Positions 1 to 7,051 of a DNA stretch of 16,728 nt are shown here, piece by piece. Source of the stretch: Treponema sp. (GTDB lineage: Bacteria > Spirochaetota > Spirochaetia > Treponematales > Breznakiellaceae). Made by a program: the position numbers and the translations under genes. The DNA lies in contig JAITEW010000005.1 in assembly GCA_031281855.1 (NCBI GenBank), positions 1 to 16,728 on the forward strand. The letters are read 5' to 3'. How positions within the stretch are numbered: the stretch's first letter is position 1; each line of letters begins with the position of its first letter. Under the pieces are notes generated by a model. The model was given only the letters and a program-made list of their open reading frames with translations. It was not told the DNA's origin and made no database searches.

Positions 1-48
1 GGCCGGGCCCGTGCCGTTATTGACGCCAAAGCGCGGCTGCGTTTTTAG
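1..48 (+). CDS. Possible 3' tail of a gene entering from the left
   Basis: Frame 1 is open from the first base to a TAG at 46-48 and would encode a 15-residue basic C-terminal tail ending AKARLRF. It could be the end of a gene that starts outside the window. So short an open stretch can arise by chance, so this is only a possibility. Nothing about function can be said. Confidence 0.2.
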   Translation, partial: GRARAVIDAKARLRF

Positions 49-95
49 TTCCAAGCCTGCTTGACAAAAAAATTCGCCGCAGGCCCGGATCTGTA

Positions 96-123
96 TTGCC
101 AAAACTGTCTGATTCAGTATATT
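96..123 (+). promoter_or_regulatory. Candidate sigma-70 promoter for the Hpt/HD-GYP operon
   Basis: TTGCCA at 96-101 (5 of 6 bases match the -35 consensus) is followed after 16 bp by TATATT at 118-123 (5 of 6 match the -10 consensus). A perfect TATAAT lies just downstream at 126-131 but has no good -35 partner. Transcription would start near 130, about 30 nt before the Hpt start codon at 162. A TTGACA at 61-66 has no matching -10. A weak 6-bp inverted repeat (GCCTGC 55-60, GCAGGC 79-84) lies upstream and has no clear role. Confidence 0.45.
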
Positions 124-161
124 ACTATAATTAGAAAGAAAATTAGTATCCGGAGGAATCT

Positions 162-509
162 ATGTCAGATGCGGGTGTTGTTTATATAAACGAAGAAGAA
201 GGGAAAAAGCGGGTAATGAACAATGGCAAGCTATACGCCAGATTACTTACGAAGTTCAAAACCGATACCAAACTGGATGATCTTGTCACCATGGCAGGCG
301 CCCAGGATTGGGAGAAAGCCCAGGCAGCGGCCCATACTATCAAGGGTGTTGCCGCAAACCTCTCGTTAACGGAACTTTTTAATCAGTCTCTTGATGTAGA
401 GACCCAAATTAAAGGAAAATCACTGAAACCCGAGTCCCTTGAAAGTCTGAAGACCTGTTTCAGCGTTACCCTGGACGAAGTGGAGAAGGTGATAGCCAAA
501 TATGCCTGA
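162..509 (+). CDS. Hpt-domain histidine phosphotransfer protein
   Basis: This 115-residue protein consists of little more than one Hpt domain, an alpha-helical bundle that passes a phosphoryl group between a kinase-linked receiver domain and another response regulator. The phosphorylatable histidine is H58 in the motif AAHTIKGVAANL, with the K61-G62 that normally follows the active histidine. The length is normal for a free Hpt protein. No signal peptide or membrane segment is seen, so it should be cytoplasmic. The ATG at 162 has a strong Shine-Dalgarno GGAGG at 152-156. The stop codon overlaps the start of the next gene by 8 nt, so the two are probably translationally coupled, and the neighbouring receiver domain is the obvious phosphotransfer partner. 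No histidine kinase lies in the window, so the donor must be encoded elsewhere. Confidence 0.85.
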   Translation: MSDAGVVYINEEEGKKRVMNNGKLYARLLTKFKTDTKLDDLVTMAGAQDWEKAQAAAHTIKGVAANLSLTELFNQSLDVETQIKGKSLKPESLESLKTCFSVTLDEVEKVIAKYA

Positions 510-1566
510 CCTGAAGGCTCAAATTCCTACAGTACTGGTAGTCGATGACGTTGATATTAACGTCATGGTTCTGGAAGAGATACTGAAGGCGGACTACAAC
601 ATCATTACCGCAAATAACGGTAAGGAAGCTCTTGAAGCCCTGAAGAAAGCTCCGGTACTGCCTAAAATCATCCTGCTGGATGTAATGATGCCCGAAATGA
701 CCGGCAAGGAGATGTTCGAAATCATGAAGGCCGATGACACCTTCAAGCGGATTCCGGTCATCTTCATTACTGCCGAAAACGATTCGGAAAGCGAACTCCT
801 GGCCGCAGGTGCGGTAGACTTTATCAATAAACCTTTTGCGCCTGAGATCGTCAAGCTTCGGGTAAAAAACCAGATAGCCCTAAAAAATTACAGCGACAGC
901 CTGGAAGAGATGGTAGAGGAAAAAACCGCTGAAGCCACAAAAACCCTGGACAGCGCCCTGCAGGGCCTTGCGAACGTTATAGAACACCGGGATTTGGAAT
1001 CCGGCGAACACGTCAAACGGACCCAGCTCTATGTAGGCGCCCTGATGGACCACCTCGTTACTACCGGGTCGGTCTACGCCGGGGAACTATTGAAGCTCGA
1101 TCCCGGCATCATCGTCAAGGCCATGGCCCTCCACGATGTCGGGAAAATAGCCATCCCTGACCGTATCCTGCTGAAACCCGGCCGCCTCGACCCTGAGGAG
1201 TATGAGATCATGAAAACCCATACTACGAGGGGCAAGGAAATTATTGAAGAATTAGGCGATATTAATTCGTCTCTTTACCTCAAGCACTGCGAAGACATCT
1301 GTTACGGCCATCATGAACGCTGGGACGGCAACGGGTATCCCCGGAGGCTCAGGGAAACCGAAATACCCCTGGCTGCCAGGCTTGCTTCTGTCGCTGACGT
1401 CTACGACGCCCTGGTCTGCGCCAGGGTCTACAAGGCCGCAATGCCTTACACAGAAGCGGTCAAGATCATCGCGGACGGCAAGGGCACCCAGTTTGATCCG
1501 CTTCTCACAGACGCTCTTGTGGAAATCCAGGACGAATTCAGGAAAATCTCCGAAGAATACTCGTAA
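502..1566 (+). CDS. Response regulator with HD-GYP c-di-GMP phosphodiesterase domain
   Basis: This 354-residue protein has an N-terminal receiver domain (about 9-125). Visible receiver residues are the acidic pair D15-D16, phosphoacceptor D60 in ILLDVMMP, T90 and K110. A glutamate-rich helical linker (about 130-150) follows. The HD-GYP domain (about 155-350) shows DLESGEH at 164-170, HD at H211-D212 followed by VGKIAIPD, H240, HH at 270-271, GYP at 278-280 and D299 in the VADVYDAL motif. These match the di-iron site and signature of active HD-GYP enzymes, which hydrolyse cyclic-di-GMP. Phosphorylation of D60, possibly by the upstream Hpt protein, would control activity. It starts inside the Hpt gene (8-nt overlap). 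Its stop codon is only 3 bp from the end of the convergent tmRNA gene. Catalytic activity is inferred from conserved residues. Confidence 0.92.
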   Translation: MPDLKAQIPTVLVVDDVDINVMVLEEILKADYNIITANNGKEALEALKKAPVLPKIILLDVMMPEMTGKEMFEIMKADDTFKRIPVIFITAENDSESELLAAGAVDFINKPFAPEIVKLRVKNQIALKNYSDSLEEMVEEKTAEATKTLDSALQGLANVIEHRDLESGEHVKRTQLYVGALMDHLVTTGSVYAGELLKLDPGIIVKAMALHDVGKIAIPDRILLKPGRLDPEEYEIMKTHTTRGKEIIEELGDINSSLYLKHCEDICYGHHERWDGNGYPRRLRETEIPLAARLASVADVYDALVCARVYKAAMPYTEAVKIIADGKGTQFDPLLTDALVEIQDEFRKISEEYS

Positions 1567-1569
1567 TAT

Positions 1570-1914
1570 TGGAGGTGGCGGGAGTCGAACCCGCGTCCTG
1601 ATGCGCGAAACACAAACGTCTACAGGTTTAGCCGCGCATTATATTGTCGAGAGGGGCTTAGCCGCGCGGCATGCGGCCCCTCTGTATTCCGGAATTATCT
1701 TACCTCACGCTGTCCGGAAGCGGCGTTTGGCCAGCCTTGATTGCGACGGAAATTCAGCCCCTCAAGGCGGCGGGGCTGGTTTCCGCGTTCAGCTACTTAC
1801 GCAGCGAGAGCGTAACTGTCGTAGTCGGCAGTTAAATTTTTGCCCAATCAGGAGATGAGCGCTCCACCTGCAGCCTGTATCCCGAACCGCACCAGTCGAA
1901 ACCGGTGCACCCCC
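1570..1914 (-). ncRNA. ssrA: Transfer-messenger RNA (tmRNA, SsrA)
   Basis: Read on the minus strand, the 5' end begins GGGGGTG (1914-1908), which pairs with CACCTCC (1577-1571) to form the 7-bp acceptor stem with one G-U pair, followed by discriminator A at 1570. The T arm is GCGGG-TTCGACT-CCCGC, and the 5' side carries the characteristic GGTTTCGACTGG. CTGCAGGT in the 5' domain can pair with ACCTGTAG in the 3' domain (helix P2). An 8-bp stem AGAGGGGC/GCCCCTCT fits one pseudoknot. The tag reading frame is GCC GAC TAC GAC AGT TAC GCT CTC GCT GCG TAA (1829-1797), giving ADYDSYALAA, with the hydrophobic LAA end recognised by ClpXP-type proteases. The terminal CCA is not encoded (ATA follows the discriminator), so it must be added afterwards. 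The RNA rescues stalled ribosomes together with SmpB. Confidence 0.96.
1797..1829 (-). other. tmRNA tag-peptide reading frame (ADYDSYALAA, stop TAA)
   Basis: The resume codon is GCC at 1829-1827, preceded on the minus strand by TTTAACT. The ten-codon frame ends at TAA (1799-1797), and a second in-frame-looking TAG follows two bases later in the sequence TAAGTAG. The peptide resembles the enterobacterial tag in length and in its YALAA end. Confidence 0.88.
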
Positions 1915-1934
1915 GGTTGTCAGCGCCGCCCTTA

Positions 1935-1977
1935 CAGGCAGTCTGACGGCAGAAAAGGAGTATAGCCTGACTGCCTG
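1935..1977. repeat. 9-bp inverted repeat spanning the ssrA -10 and start region
   Basis: CAGGCAGTC (1935-1943) and GACTGCCTG (1969-1977) are exact inverted copies separated by 25 bp. One arm lies in the transcribed leader and the other in the -35/-10 spacer. The geometry could suit a dimeric repressor or simply be chance. No run of T follows on either strand, so it is not a typical terminator. Confidence 0.4.
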
Positions 1978-1988
1978 AGACGGGTCAA
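1959..1988 (-). promoter_or_regulatory. Sigma-70 promoter of ssrA
   Basis: On the minus strand TTGACC (1988-1983, 5 of 6 consensus matches) is followed by an 18-bp spacer and TATACT (1964-1959, 5 of 6). Transcription should start near 1952, giving a leader of about 38 nt that RNase P would remove. It lies just downstream of the dehydrogenase stop codon, so the tmRNA has its own promoter even if operon read-through also occurs. A 9-bp inverted repeat spans this promoter (separate entry). Confidence 0.7.
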
Positions 1989-2005
1989 GACGTCGGACGT
2001 GAAAA

Positions 2006-3016
2006 CTATAAATGCCTCGTCATCCTGCTGTAAGCAGTAGACGAAACTTCATGCCTGAGAGGCTCCCCTTTGAGGAAACATTCGATTTCTTCAAGCATAG
2101 CCAGGGTAAGGTACTGTTTTGACGAACTGCCCCCAAGGTGGGGAATTAGGATTACATTGTCCAGCGCCCTCAGCGGGCTTTCCAGAGGGAGAGGTTCCTT
2201 TTCAAAGACATCCAGAACGGCTCTAAAGCGGCGCTTTGATAGTTCAGCTACGAGGGCCTTTTCGTCGATCACCTTGCCCCGGGATGTATTGAGGAGAAGG
2301 GCGCCGTCGCTTATCATCTTAAGCTCAGCCTCTCCGATGAGGCCCACCGTTTCGGGTGTCAGGGCCGCATGGAGTGAGACGATCCCGGCTGTCGAGAGAG
2401 CCTCTTCAAAGGACACGAGCTTAACGTCCCCGAAGCCGGAGGATTCCAGATCCTCTTTGGTTATAAAGGGATCGCAGGTTTGGATATAAACCTCGAAGGG
2501 GCGGAGCAGTTTACAGAGATTCCGGGCCACAGCGCCGAAACCAATGAGGCTGATCTTTTTGTAATAGAGGCAGTCGATCCGGGGCCGCAGGTAAGGCCAC
2601 TTTTCGCCTTGTTTCATCAGGCGGTCCGCTTCAGGCACCAGCCTCAGAGCCGAAAGAATGTAGGCCATGCAGCCTTCGGCTACGAACTTTGCCATCACAT
2701 CATTAGAACTCGAAACCTTGATCCCCTTTTGATAAACATAATCGCTGACGAGATCCGCCACAGTGCCCGCGCCATGGGCGATGAACCTGAGGCTGGTGTT
2801 CTCCGAAAGTGTTGTTTCATTAAAAGAAGGGCAGCCCCAATGGGTAAGGCAGACGGTAATGCCTTCTTCCAGATGGTGTTTTAATTCATCAGGCGTAAAC
2901 GGCTTAGCGCTTTTATTATAAGTTACTTCGCCAAAGGATTCCAGCTTCGCGCAGATTTCAGGGGAATAATATATATCCCAGGTCCGGCCCTGTTCCAGAG
3001 TTACTAATATTTTCAT
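2006..3016 (-). CDS. D-isomer-specific 2-hydroxyacid dehydrogenase
   Basis: This 336-residue cytoplasmic oxidoreductase of the phosphoglycerate dehydrogenase/formate dehydrogenase-like family interconverts a 2-keto acid and a D-2-hydroxy acid with NAD(H). The nucleotide-binding glycine motif is GFGAVA (159-164, with Ala in place of the usual last Gly), and D182 after the second strand favours NAD over NADP. The catalytic triad is R246 (NTSRGKVID), E274 (VFEKEP) and H293 (IPHLGG). The ATG at 3016 overlaps the TGA of the upstream heparinase-like gene as ATGA and has GGGGAG 8 nt upstream. A TTG two codons earlier is too close to that ribosome site. It is the last gene of the carbohydrate cluster, where it may reduce or oxidise a sugar-derived keto acid. 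The exact substrate cannot be read. Confidence 0.88.
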   Translation of the reverse strand: MKILVTLEQGRTWDIYYSPEICAKLESFGEVTYNKSAKPFTPDELKHHLEEGITVCLTHWGCPSFNETTLSENTSLRFIAHGAGTVADLVSDYVYQKGIKVSSSNDVMAKFVAEGCMAYILSALRLVPEADRLMKQGEKWPYLRPRIDCLYYKKISLIGFGAVARNLCKLLRPFEVYIQTCDPFITKEDLESSGFGDVKLVSFEEALSTAGIVSLHAALTPETVGLIGEAELKMISDGALLLNTSRGKVIDEKALVAELSKRRFRAVLDVFEKEPLPLESPLRALDNVILIPHLGGSSSKQYLTLAMLEEIECFLKGEPLRHEVSSTAYSRMTRHL

Positions 3017-6000
3017 ATACAAATCTCCCCGCTGGTGTTAGAAACAGTCCGCGTCCACAGGCCTTTATCATTTTTATAACACGCAAAGGGAATAATGTCC
3101 GCCCTGCTGCAGGAGGCAAAATCCCGAATCACAAGTTCGTCACCAGATCTAAAACCGGATGGGTTCTCTACAAGAAGGCGTTTATCCCCCAGGGTTTTTA
3201 CAATTCTGGTTGAAAAGCCTTTTTTGTTTTCAACCGGCTTGTTATCGTAAAAATCCGTCGGTTCCCCGGTTGCCCCGGAGCTGTCCCACTGCAGAGGATG
3301 ATTCACAGTAAGAATATTTCCTTCAATCTTCTTAATGCGGCTTACACCGAGGATGTCGGAGCAGCAGTCGGTTTCCAGGATCATGCCTCCGTCTTTCCCG
3401 GCAGCGCCGCTGATCAGATAGGGGCTTGTCCGCGTTGTTCCTCCGTTGCTGATGAATAGTACGTCATTCTTAACAGGATGCCACTCGCCTTCCAATGGTG
3501 TGTAGCAAATTTTATTATTCCCCGCATAACTGACTTTCCCGGTTAGAGGGGAAGACAGCGTAAAATTACGATCCCCAAGCGACAGAGTCCCCTTGCCGGC
3601 TATACTTACCTTTTCAGGTGAAAGCCCTTTGTCTGTTCTGATAAAAGAAACAAAACCGTCGAAAATCGTTTCACCCCAGGTAAGGGAGGCGGCGATTTTT
3701 TCCCCAAAGGGATTGTACAAAATGTAATCGGCTATGCCCGACGCCAGGGTTACTTTAACACAGAGGCCCTGCCGGGAACCTCTTAACGGCAGGATTTCCG
3801 CATTATGGATAACAGGATCATCCCTAAACAGTTCCAGACACGATGAAAATACCGTCTCAAGACCCGGAGGTCCGTCCGGCGCGCCGTGGCGCAGGATACA
3901 GTAATTCAGAACTTTCTCACCATAGAGTTCCGGCGCCTTGGCTAAAGCCGCGCGGCAGCCGTCATAAGAGCTTATCCAAAGCCTGGCTTTCCCCTGAGGG
4001 GTGGTCCAGGTTATCCTGGGAACGCCTTTCCCATCGGGGCTAAAGGTTTTGATATCGTAGAGCCAGCCGTAACCGTTCTGAGGGTCCGGACACCAGCCCC
4101 GGTCCCCTACAGGGGCATCGCCTTCCATGTTTTTGACATTACCCCCAGGTATAATACGCTCGCCCCAGCTCCGGCCTGTATGGTTGATAAATGCGGCCGC
4201 CTCCTTTTTGTTCTCCCAGACCGCCAGCGTCCAGGGATCTTCCTCGCCTGACGGCGCCAGATGCTCTATAGCGAGATTTTGATAACCCCTGCAGGTTTTG
4301 TTTTCTTCTGCTGAACCATGGAAGGAATAATCATGGACCCTTCCGCCTTTTATATGAAAAACATCAAGGAAGTATGCGCCGGGTTTATCCCCGCACCCTT
4401 TGCCGCCGCTCTCCGGGAGGTTGATTAAAAAGTTGGCCCTCCGGTATTCGCCTGCCTGTTTGTAGAGATCCTTCGCTTCCGCAACGGTAACGTTGAGATC
4501 CCCTAGTCCGGAAAAGATGAGCAGCCTGCCGTTGGAAGGACGGGCATTTGCTTTTGGCGGACAATCCTCGTCGCGATCCACGACAACAGAATTATGAGCT
4601 ATTCTCTTCTTATAAAAGCCATAGTGAAAAGGGGAACTGAATAGTTCGTAACCGATATCAAGGGACATATCCCTGCCTAAGCCGAAATAATTTACCCCTA
4701 AGATGTCGTCATGGCCGTGGGGCATAGGGGTCGCAGTCTGCATCAGTGCCGCGAAAAATCCGTCCCCGCTTCGTTGAATGGCAATACCTTTATAGCCGCC
4801 CAAAGCGGCGCCTTCCGGTTTCAACTCCACCGGGATAACCTGACTCCTCCCCCCTCCTCCCCCATCCCAGTCGAAGAACAGATCAAAGAAGTCCTTCTCC
4901 CCGGATGCGGCCTTTGCCCTGGAAATAAAACGCTTCTTTTCTTCAGGATCTTCTTCACAGAGCGCCAGGATACGCTGCCAAACATAGGATTTATCATGGC
5001 AGCTATACCAGTAGCTTCCGTACATGGGTATGTCAGGATTTTTAGGCGACGGCAGCCAGATATCAAAATCAATGTTATTTGAATAATCAAGCCCAAGACG
5101 ATAGTCTCCGGGCGCGTCGCCGTAACGCGGAAGAAGGCCGCCGCAATCTTCCCGCAGATCCGGAAAGTCCATGATCCGGCGGAGCTTGGGTATTTTAAAT
5201 GCGTTGAAAAGCGGAATATGCCTTGTAAGCATAAGGCCGAGATCGGAGAACAGGTCTATTGTAAAGTTGGTGTATGCCGGACTGGTTTCGGCGTACCATC
5301 CACGGTTGTCGATGGTGTTCTCAATGAGATACGGAAAAGTATCGGCAGCCAGTTTAAGCAGTTCCTGGTCCCCCAGGGTAATGCCGACCGCTGCCGCTGC
5401 CCTGATAGTATCGGCGTCATGATTGTGAAACCTGCGCCACTCACCGTTCTCGGGCGCACAATGATCGTACAAATATTCCCGCAGCAGATTGACATCGAAG
5501 AGTTCCCTGATATCTTCAAAGGGAGGATAGTCTGAGAGCAGTTCCCTGACAACGCACCAGGCTTCGCGGCGGCGGTTTACGATACTGGAAAAGTAGAGAA
5601 ACCTGCCGTCTGGTTTTGGCATTTCAGCGGGGCCTGTGGTAGTAGGGGATAACCTGGCTAATTTTTCGGCGATCCAGACAGCCCGCTTTCCGTGGCTTTC
5701 ATCTCCGGTAACGGCCCATAAGTAAGAAGAAGCCTGCATCAGCATATCCAGGTGTTTTACGACAAAAGCGTTCCATACGGCGCGCAGTTTGTAAGTCTCG
5801 CCATGCCGCCTAACGCCGTCGTTCAAATCGTAATAAGCCCCTGAAGGATCGCTTATACGAAATTCATAACCGCATTTAGGGCATATAAGAATTTCAGGCC
5901 TGGAAAAATCGCAGGTATCGGCGCCGAACCATATCCATCTGCCCCGGCATTCGGGACAGCCGCGGTAGCCGTGGGTAAAGGCGGCGCCTTCTTTTGGGAA

Positions 6001-6153
6001 GAACTTTTCCCAAAAGGGAAACCCGTAGCGGTCGAATTCCCGGGCTGAACGAAAATATTTTTCAAATATTTGGGCAGGCCATTTTTCGGTACAATAAAGT
6101 TTCCGAGCCCGCTCTATTTCCTTTTTGCCAAAAAATAATCCGTTTTTTATCAA
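3013..6153 (-). CDS. Giant heparinase II/III-like polysaccharide lyase with zinc-ribbon-like insert
   Basis: This 1046-residue protein resembles the heparinase II/III family, whose members cleave uronate-containing polysaccharides by beta-elimination through an (alpha/alpha) barrel and a beta-sandwich. Visible are a helical region with RRFHNHDAD (N244, H245), YAETSPAY (Y294 the candidate catalytic tyrosine), then the beta domain with MPHGHDD (H479, H481), RIAHNSVVVD (H520) and FHIKGGRVHDYSFHG (about 599-613), typical of the family. Near the N terminus are two CPxC pairs (C66/C69 and C91/C94) resembling a zinc ribbon. About 350 residues follow the recognisable core, making it much longer than the usual 600-770. 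No signal peptide is seen, so it should act on imported oligosaccharides in the cytoplasm. The start is TTG with AAAGGAG 7 nt upstream, the site overlapping the end of the preceding permease gene. Substrate unknown. Confidence 0.8.
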   Translation of the reverse strand: MIKNGLFFGKKEIERARKLYCTEKWPAQIFEKYFRSAREFDRYGFPFWEKFFPKEGAAFTHGYRGCPECRGRWIWFGADTCDFSRPEILICPKCGYEFRISDPSGAYYDLNDGVRRHGETYKLRAVWNAFVVKHLDMLMQASSYLWAVTGDESHGKRAVWIAEKLARLSPTTTGPAEMPKPDGRFLYFSSIVNRRREAWCVVRELLSDYPPFEDIRELFDVNLLREYLYDHCAPENGEWRRFHNHDADTIRAAAAVGITLGDQELLKLAADTFPYLIENTIDNRGWYAETSPAYTNFTIDLFSDLGLMLTRHIPLFNAFKIPKLRRIMDFPDLREDCGGLLPRYGDAPGDYRLGLDYSNNIDFDIWLPSPKNPDIPMYGSYWYSCHDKSYVWQRILALCEEDPEEKKRFISRAKAASGEKDFFDLFFDWDGGGGGRSQVIPVELKPEGAALGGYKGIAIQRSGDGFFAALMQTATPMPHGHDDILGVNYFGLGRDMSLDIGYELFSSPFHYGFYKKRIAHNSVVVDRDEDCPPKANARPSNGRLLIFSGLGDLNVTVAEAKDLYKQAGEYRRANFLINLPESGGKGCGDKPGAYFLDVFHIKGGRVHDYSFHGSAEENKTCRGYQNLAIEHLAPSGEEDPWTLAVWENKKEAAAFINHTGRSWGERIIPGGNVKNMEGDAPVGDRGWCPDPQNGYGWLYDIKTFSPDGKGVPRITWTTPQGKARLWISSYDGCRAALAKAPELYGEKVLNYCILRHGAPDGPPGLETVFSSCLELFRDDPVIHNAEILPLRGSRQGLCVKVTLASGIADYILYNPFGEKIAASLTWGETIFDGFVSFIRTDKGLSPEKVSIAGKGTLSLGDRNFTLSSPLTGKVSYAGNNKICYTPLEGEWHPVKNDVLFISNGGTTRTSPYLISGAAGKDGGMILETDCCSDILGVSRIKKIEGNILTVNHPLQWDSSGATGEPTDFYDNKPVENKKGFSTRIVKTLGDKRLLVENPSGFRSGDELVIRDFASCSRADIIPFACYKNDKGLWTRTVSNTSGEICI

Positions 6154-6157
6154 TTCT

Positions 6158-7042
6158 TTACTCCTTTACGGCGCCCACCATTATACCTTTTACGAAAAAT
6201 TTCTGCAGAACCGGGTAAATTACGAGGACAGGTATGGTCGCTATCACAATTGCCGCGTATTTTATAACTTCCTGAATATCATACGTATCGCCGTAGCTCA
6301 GCGCGCCTGATGTATCCATCTGGTTGGCGATGAGGATCTCCCGCAGGATGAGCTGAAGGGGAAAGCGCTCCCGCTTCTGTATGTAGATCATATACTCGTA
6401 CCAGCCGTTCCAGCGGGCTACCAGGTAATAGAGAAAAATAACGGCCAGTATCGCCTTTGACATAGGGAGTATTATTCTGATCAGAATAGTAAGATCGTTG
6501 GCGCCGTCGATCTTGGCCGATTCGACAATCGATTCCGGGATAGCCTCGAAAGAGTTGCGCATGATGAGCATATTCCAGGTATTGATCGCCAAAGGCAGCA
6601 GTACCGCCCAAATGGTATTGTAGAGTCTCAGCGAACGGACCAGGAGAAAACTGGGGATGAGCCCTCCCTGGAAAAACATAGTGAATATCACCATGAATGA
6701 CAGGAATTTATGCCAGAAGAATTTTTTTCGCGAGAGTATATAGGCGCCGTTAGCGGTCATGATCATGTTGATAACTATGCCGAGGCATACGTAACCCAGG
6801 GTATTGAGATAGCTGCGGAGGATCATGGGGTCCCGAAAAACCGCCGTATAGGCGGATAAATTAAAATGTACAGGAATTACAACAAGGCCCTTTACGGCGT
6901 TGAGGAGAGTGTAATCGCTGAAAGAAGCGACCAGGATGTACCACATGGGATAAAATGCGGTTAGGGCCAGAAAACCTAAAAAAATATAATTAAAAATATC
7001 GAATATCAGGGAAACTGGGGATCGTCTGCCGGCGCCGCGCAT
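6158..7042 (-). CDS. ABC sugar transporter permease, LplC/CUT1 type
   Basis: This 294-residue inner-membrane protein has about six hydrophobic segments (about 14-40, 79-98, 110-128, 142-162, 195-212 and 258-277). The EAA loop that docks the ATPase is at about 173-192 (ESAKIDGAND... through LP), matching the CUT1 family binding-protein-dependent permeases, most like LplC/YtcP. It pairs with the adjacent permease to form the translocation channel for an oligosaccharide. The start ATG at 7042 has GAGGGG upstream and lies 9 bp after the stop of the first permease gene. Its own stop overlaps the ribosome-binding site of the lyase gene, indicating tight co-expression. No ATPase gene is found nearby. 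Confidence 0.93.
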   Translation of the reverse strand: MRGAGRRSPVSLIFDIFNYIFLGFLALTAFYPMWYILVASFSDYTLLNAVKGLVVIPVHFNLSAYTAVFRDPMILRSYLNTLGYVCLGIVINMIMTANGAYILSRKKFFWHKFLSFMVIFTMFFQGGLIPSFLLVRSLRLYNTIWAVLLPLAINTWNMLIMRNSFEAIPESIVESAKIDGANDLTILIRIILPMSKAILAVIFLYYLVARWNGWYEYMIYIQKRERFPLQLILREILIANQMDTSGALSYGDTYDIQEVIKYAAIVIATIPVLVIYPVLQKFFVKGIMVGAVKE

Positions 7043-7051
7043 GCTTTCCCC

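Noticed and set aside
61..66. TTGACA as the -35 of the Hpt promoter
   Set aside because: There is no -10-like hexamer 15-19 bp downstream. TTGCCA/TATATT at 96-123 fits better.
1313..1858. Long + strand reading frame running through the tmRNA region
   Set aside because: It is out of frame with the HD-GYP gene and then crosses the tmRNA on the opposite strand. Its codon content is Arg/Ser-rich and shows no family resemblance.
3017..3022. TTG start for the dehydrogenase two codons before the ATG
   Set aside because: It is only about 2 nt from the GGGGAG ribosome site, whereas the ATG is 8 nt away and forms an ATGA overlap with the upstream stop.
3843..5552. Several 60-120-codon reading frames on both strands within the lyase gene
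   Set aside because: They are shadows of the high-content 1046-codon gene; none has a ribosome site or a recognisable motif.
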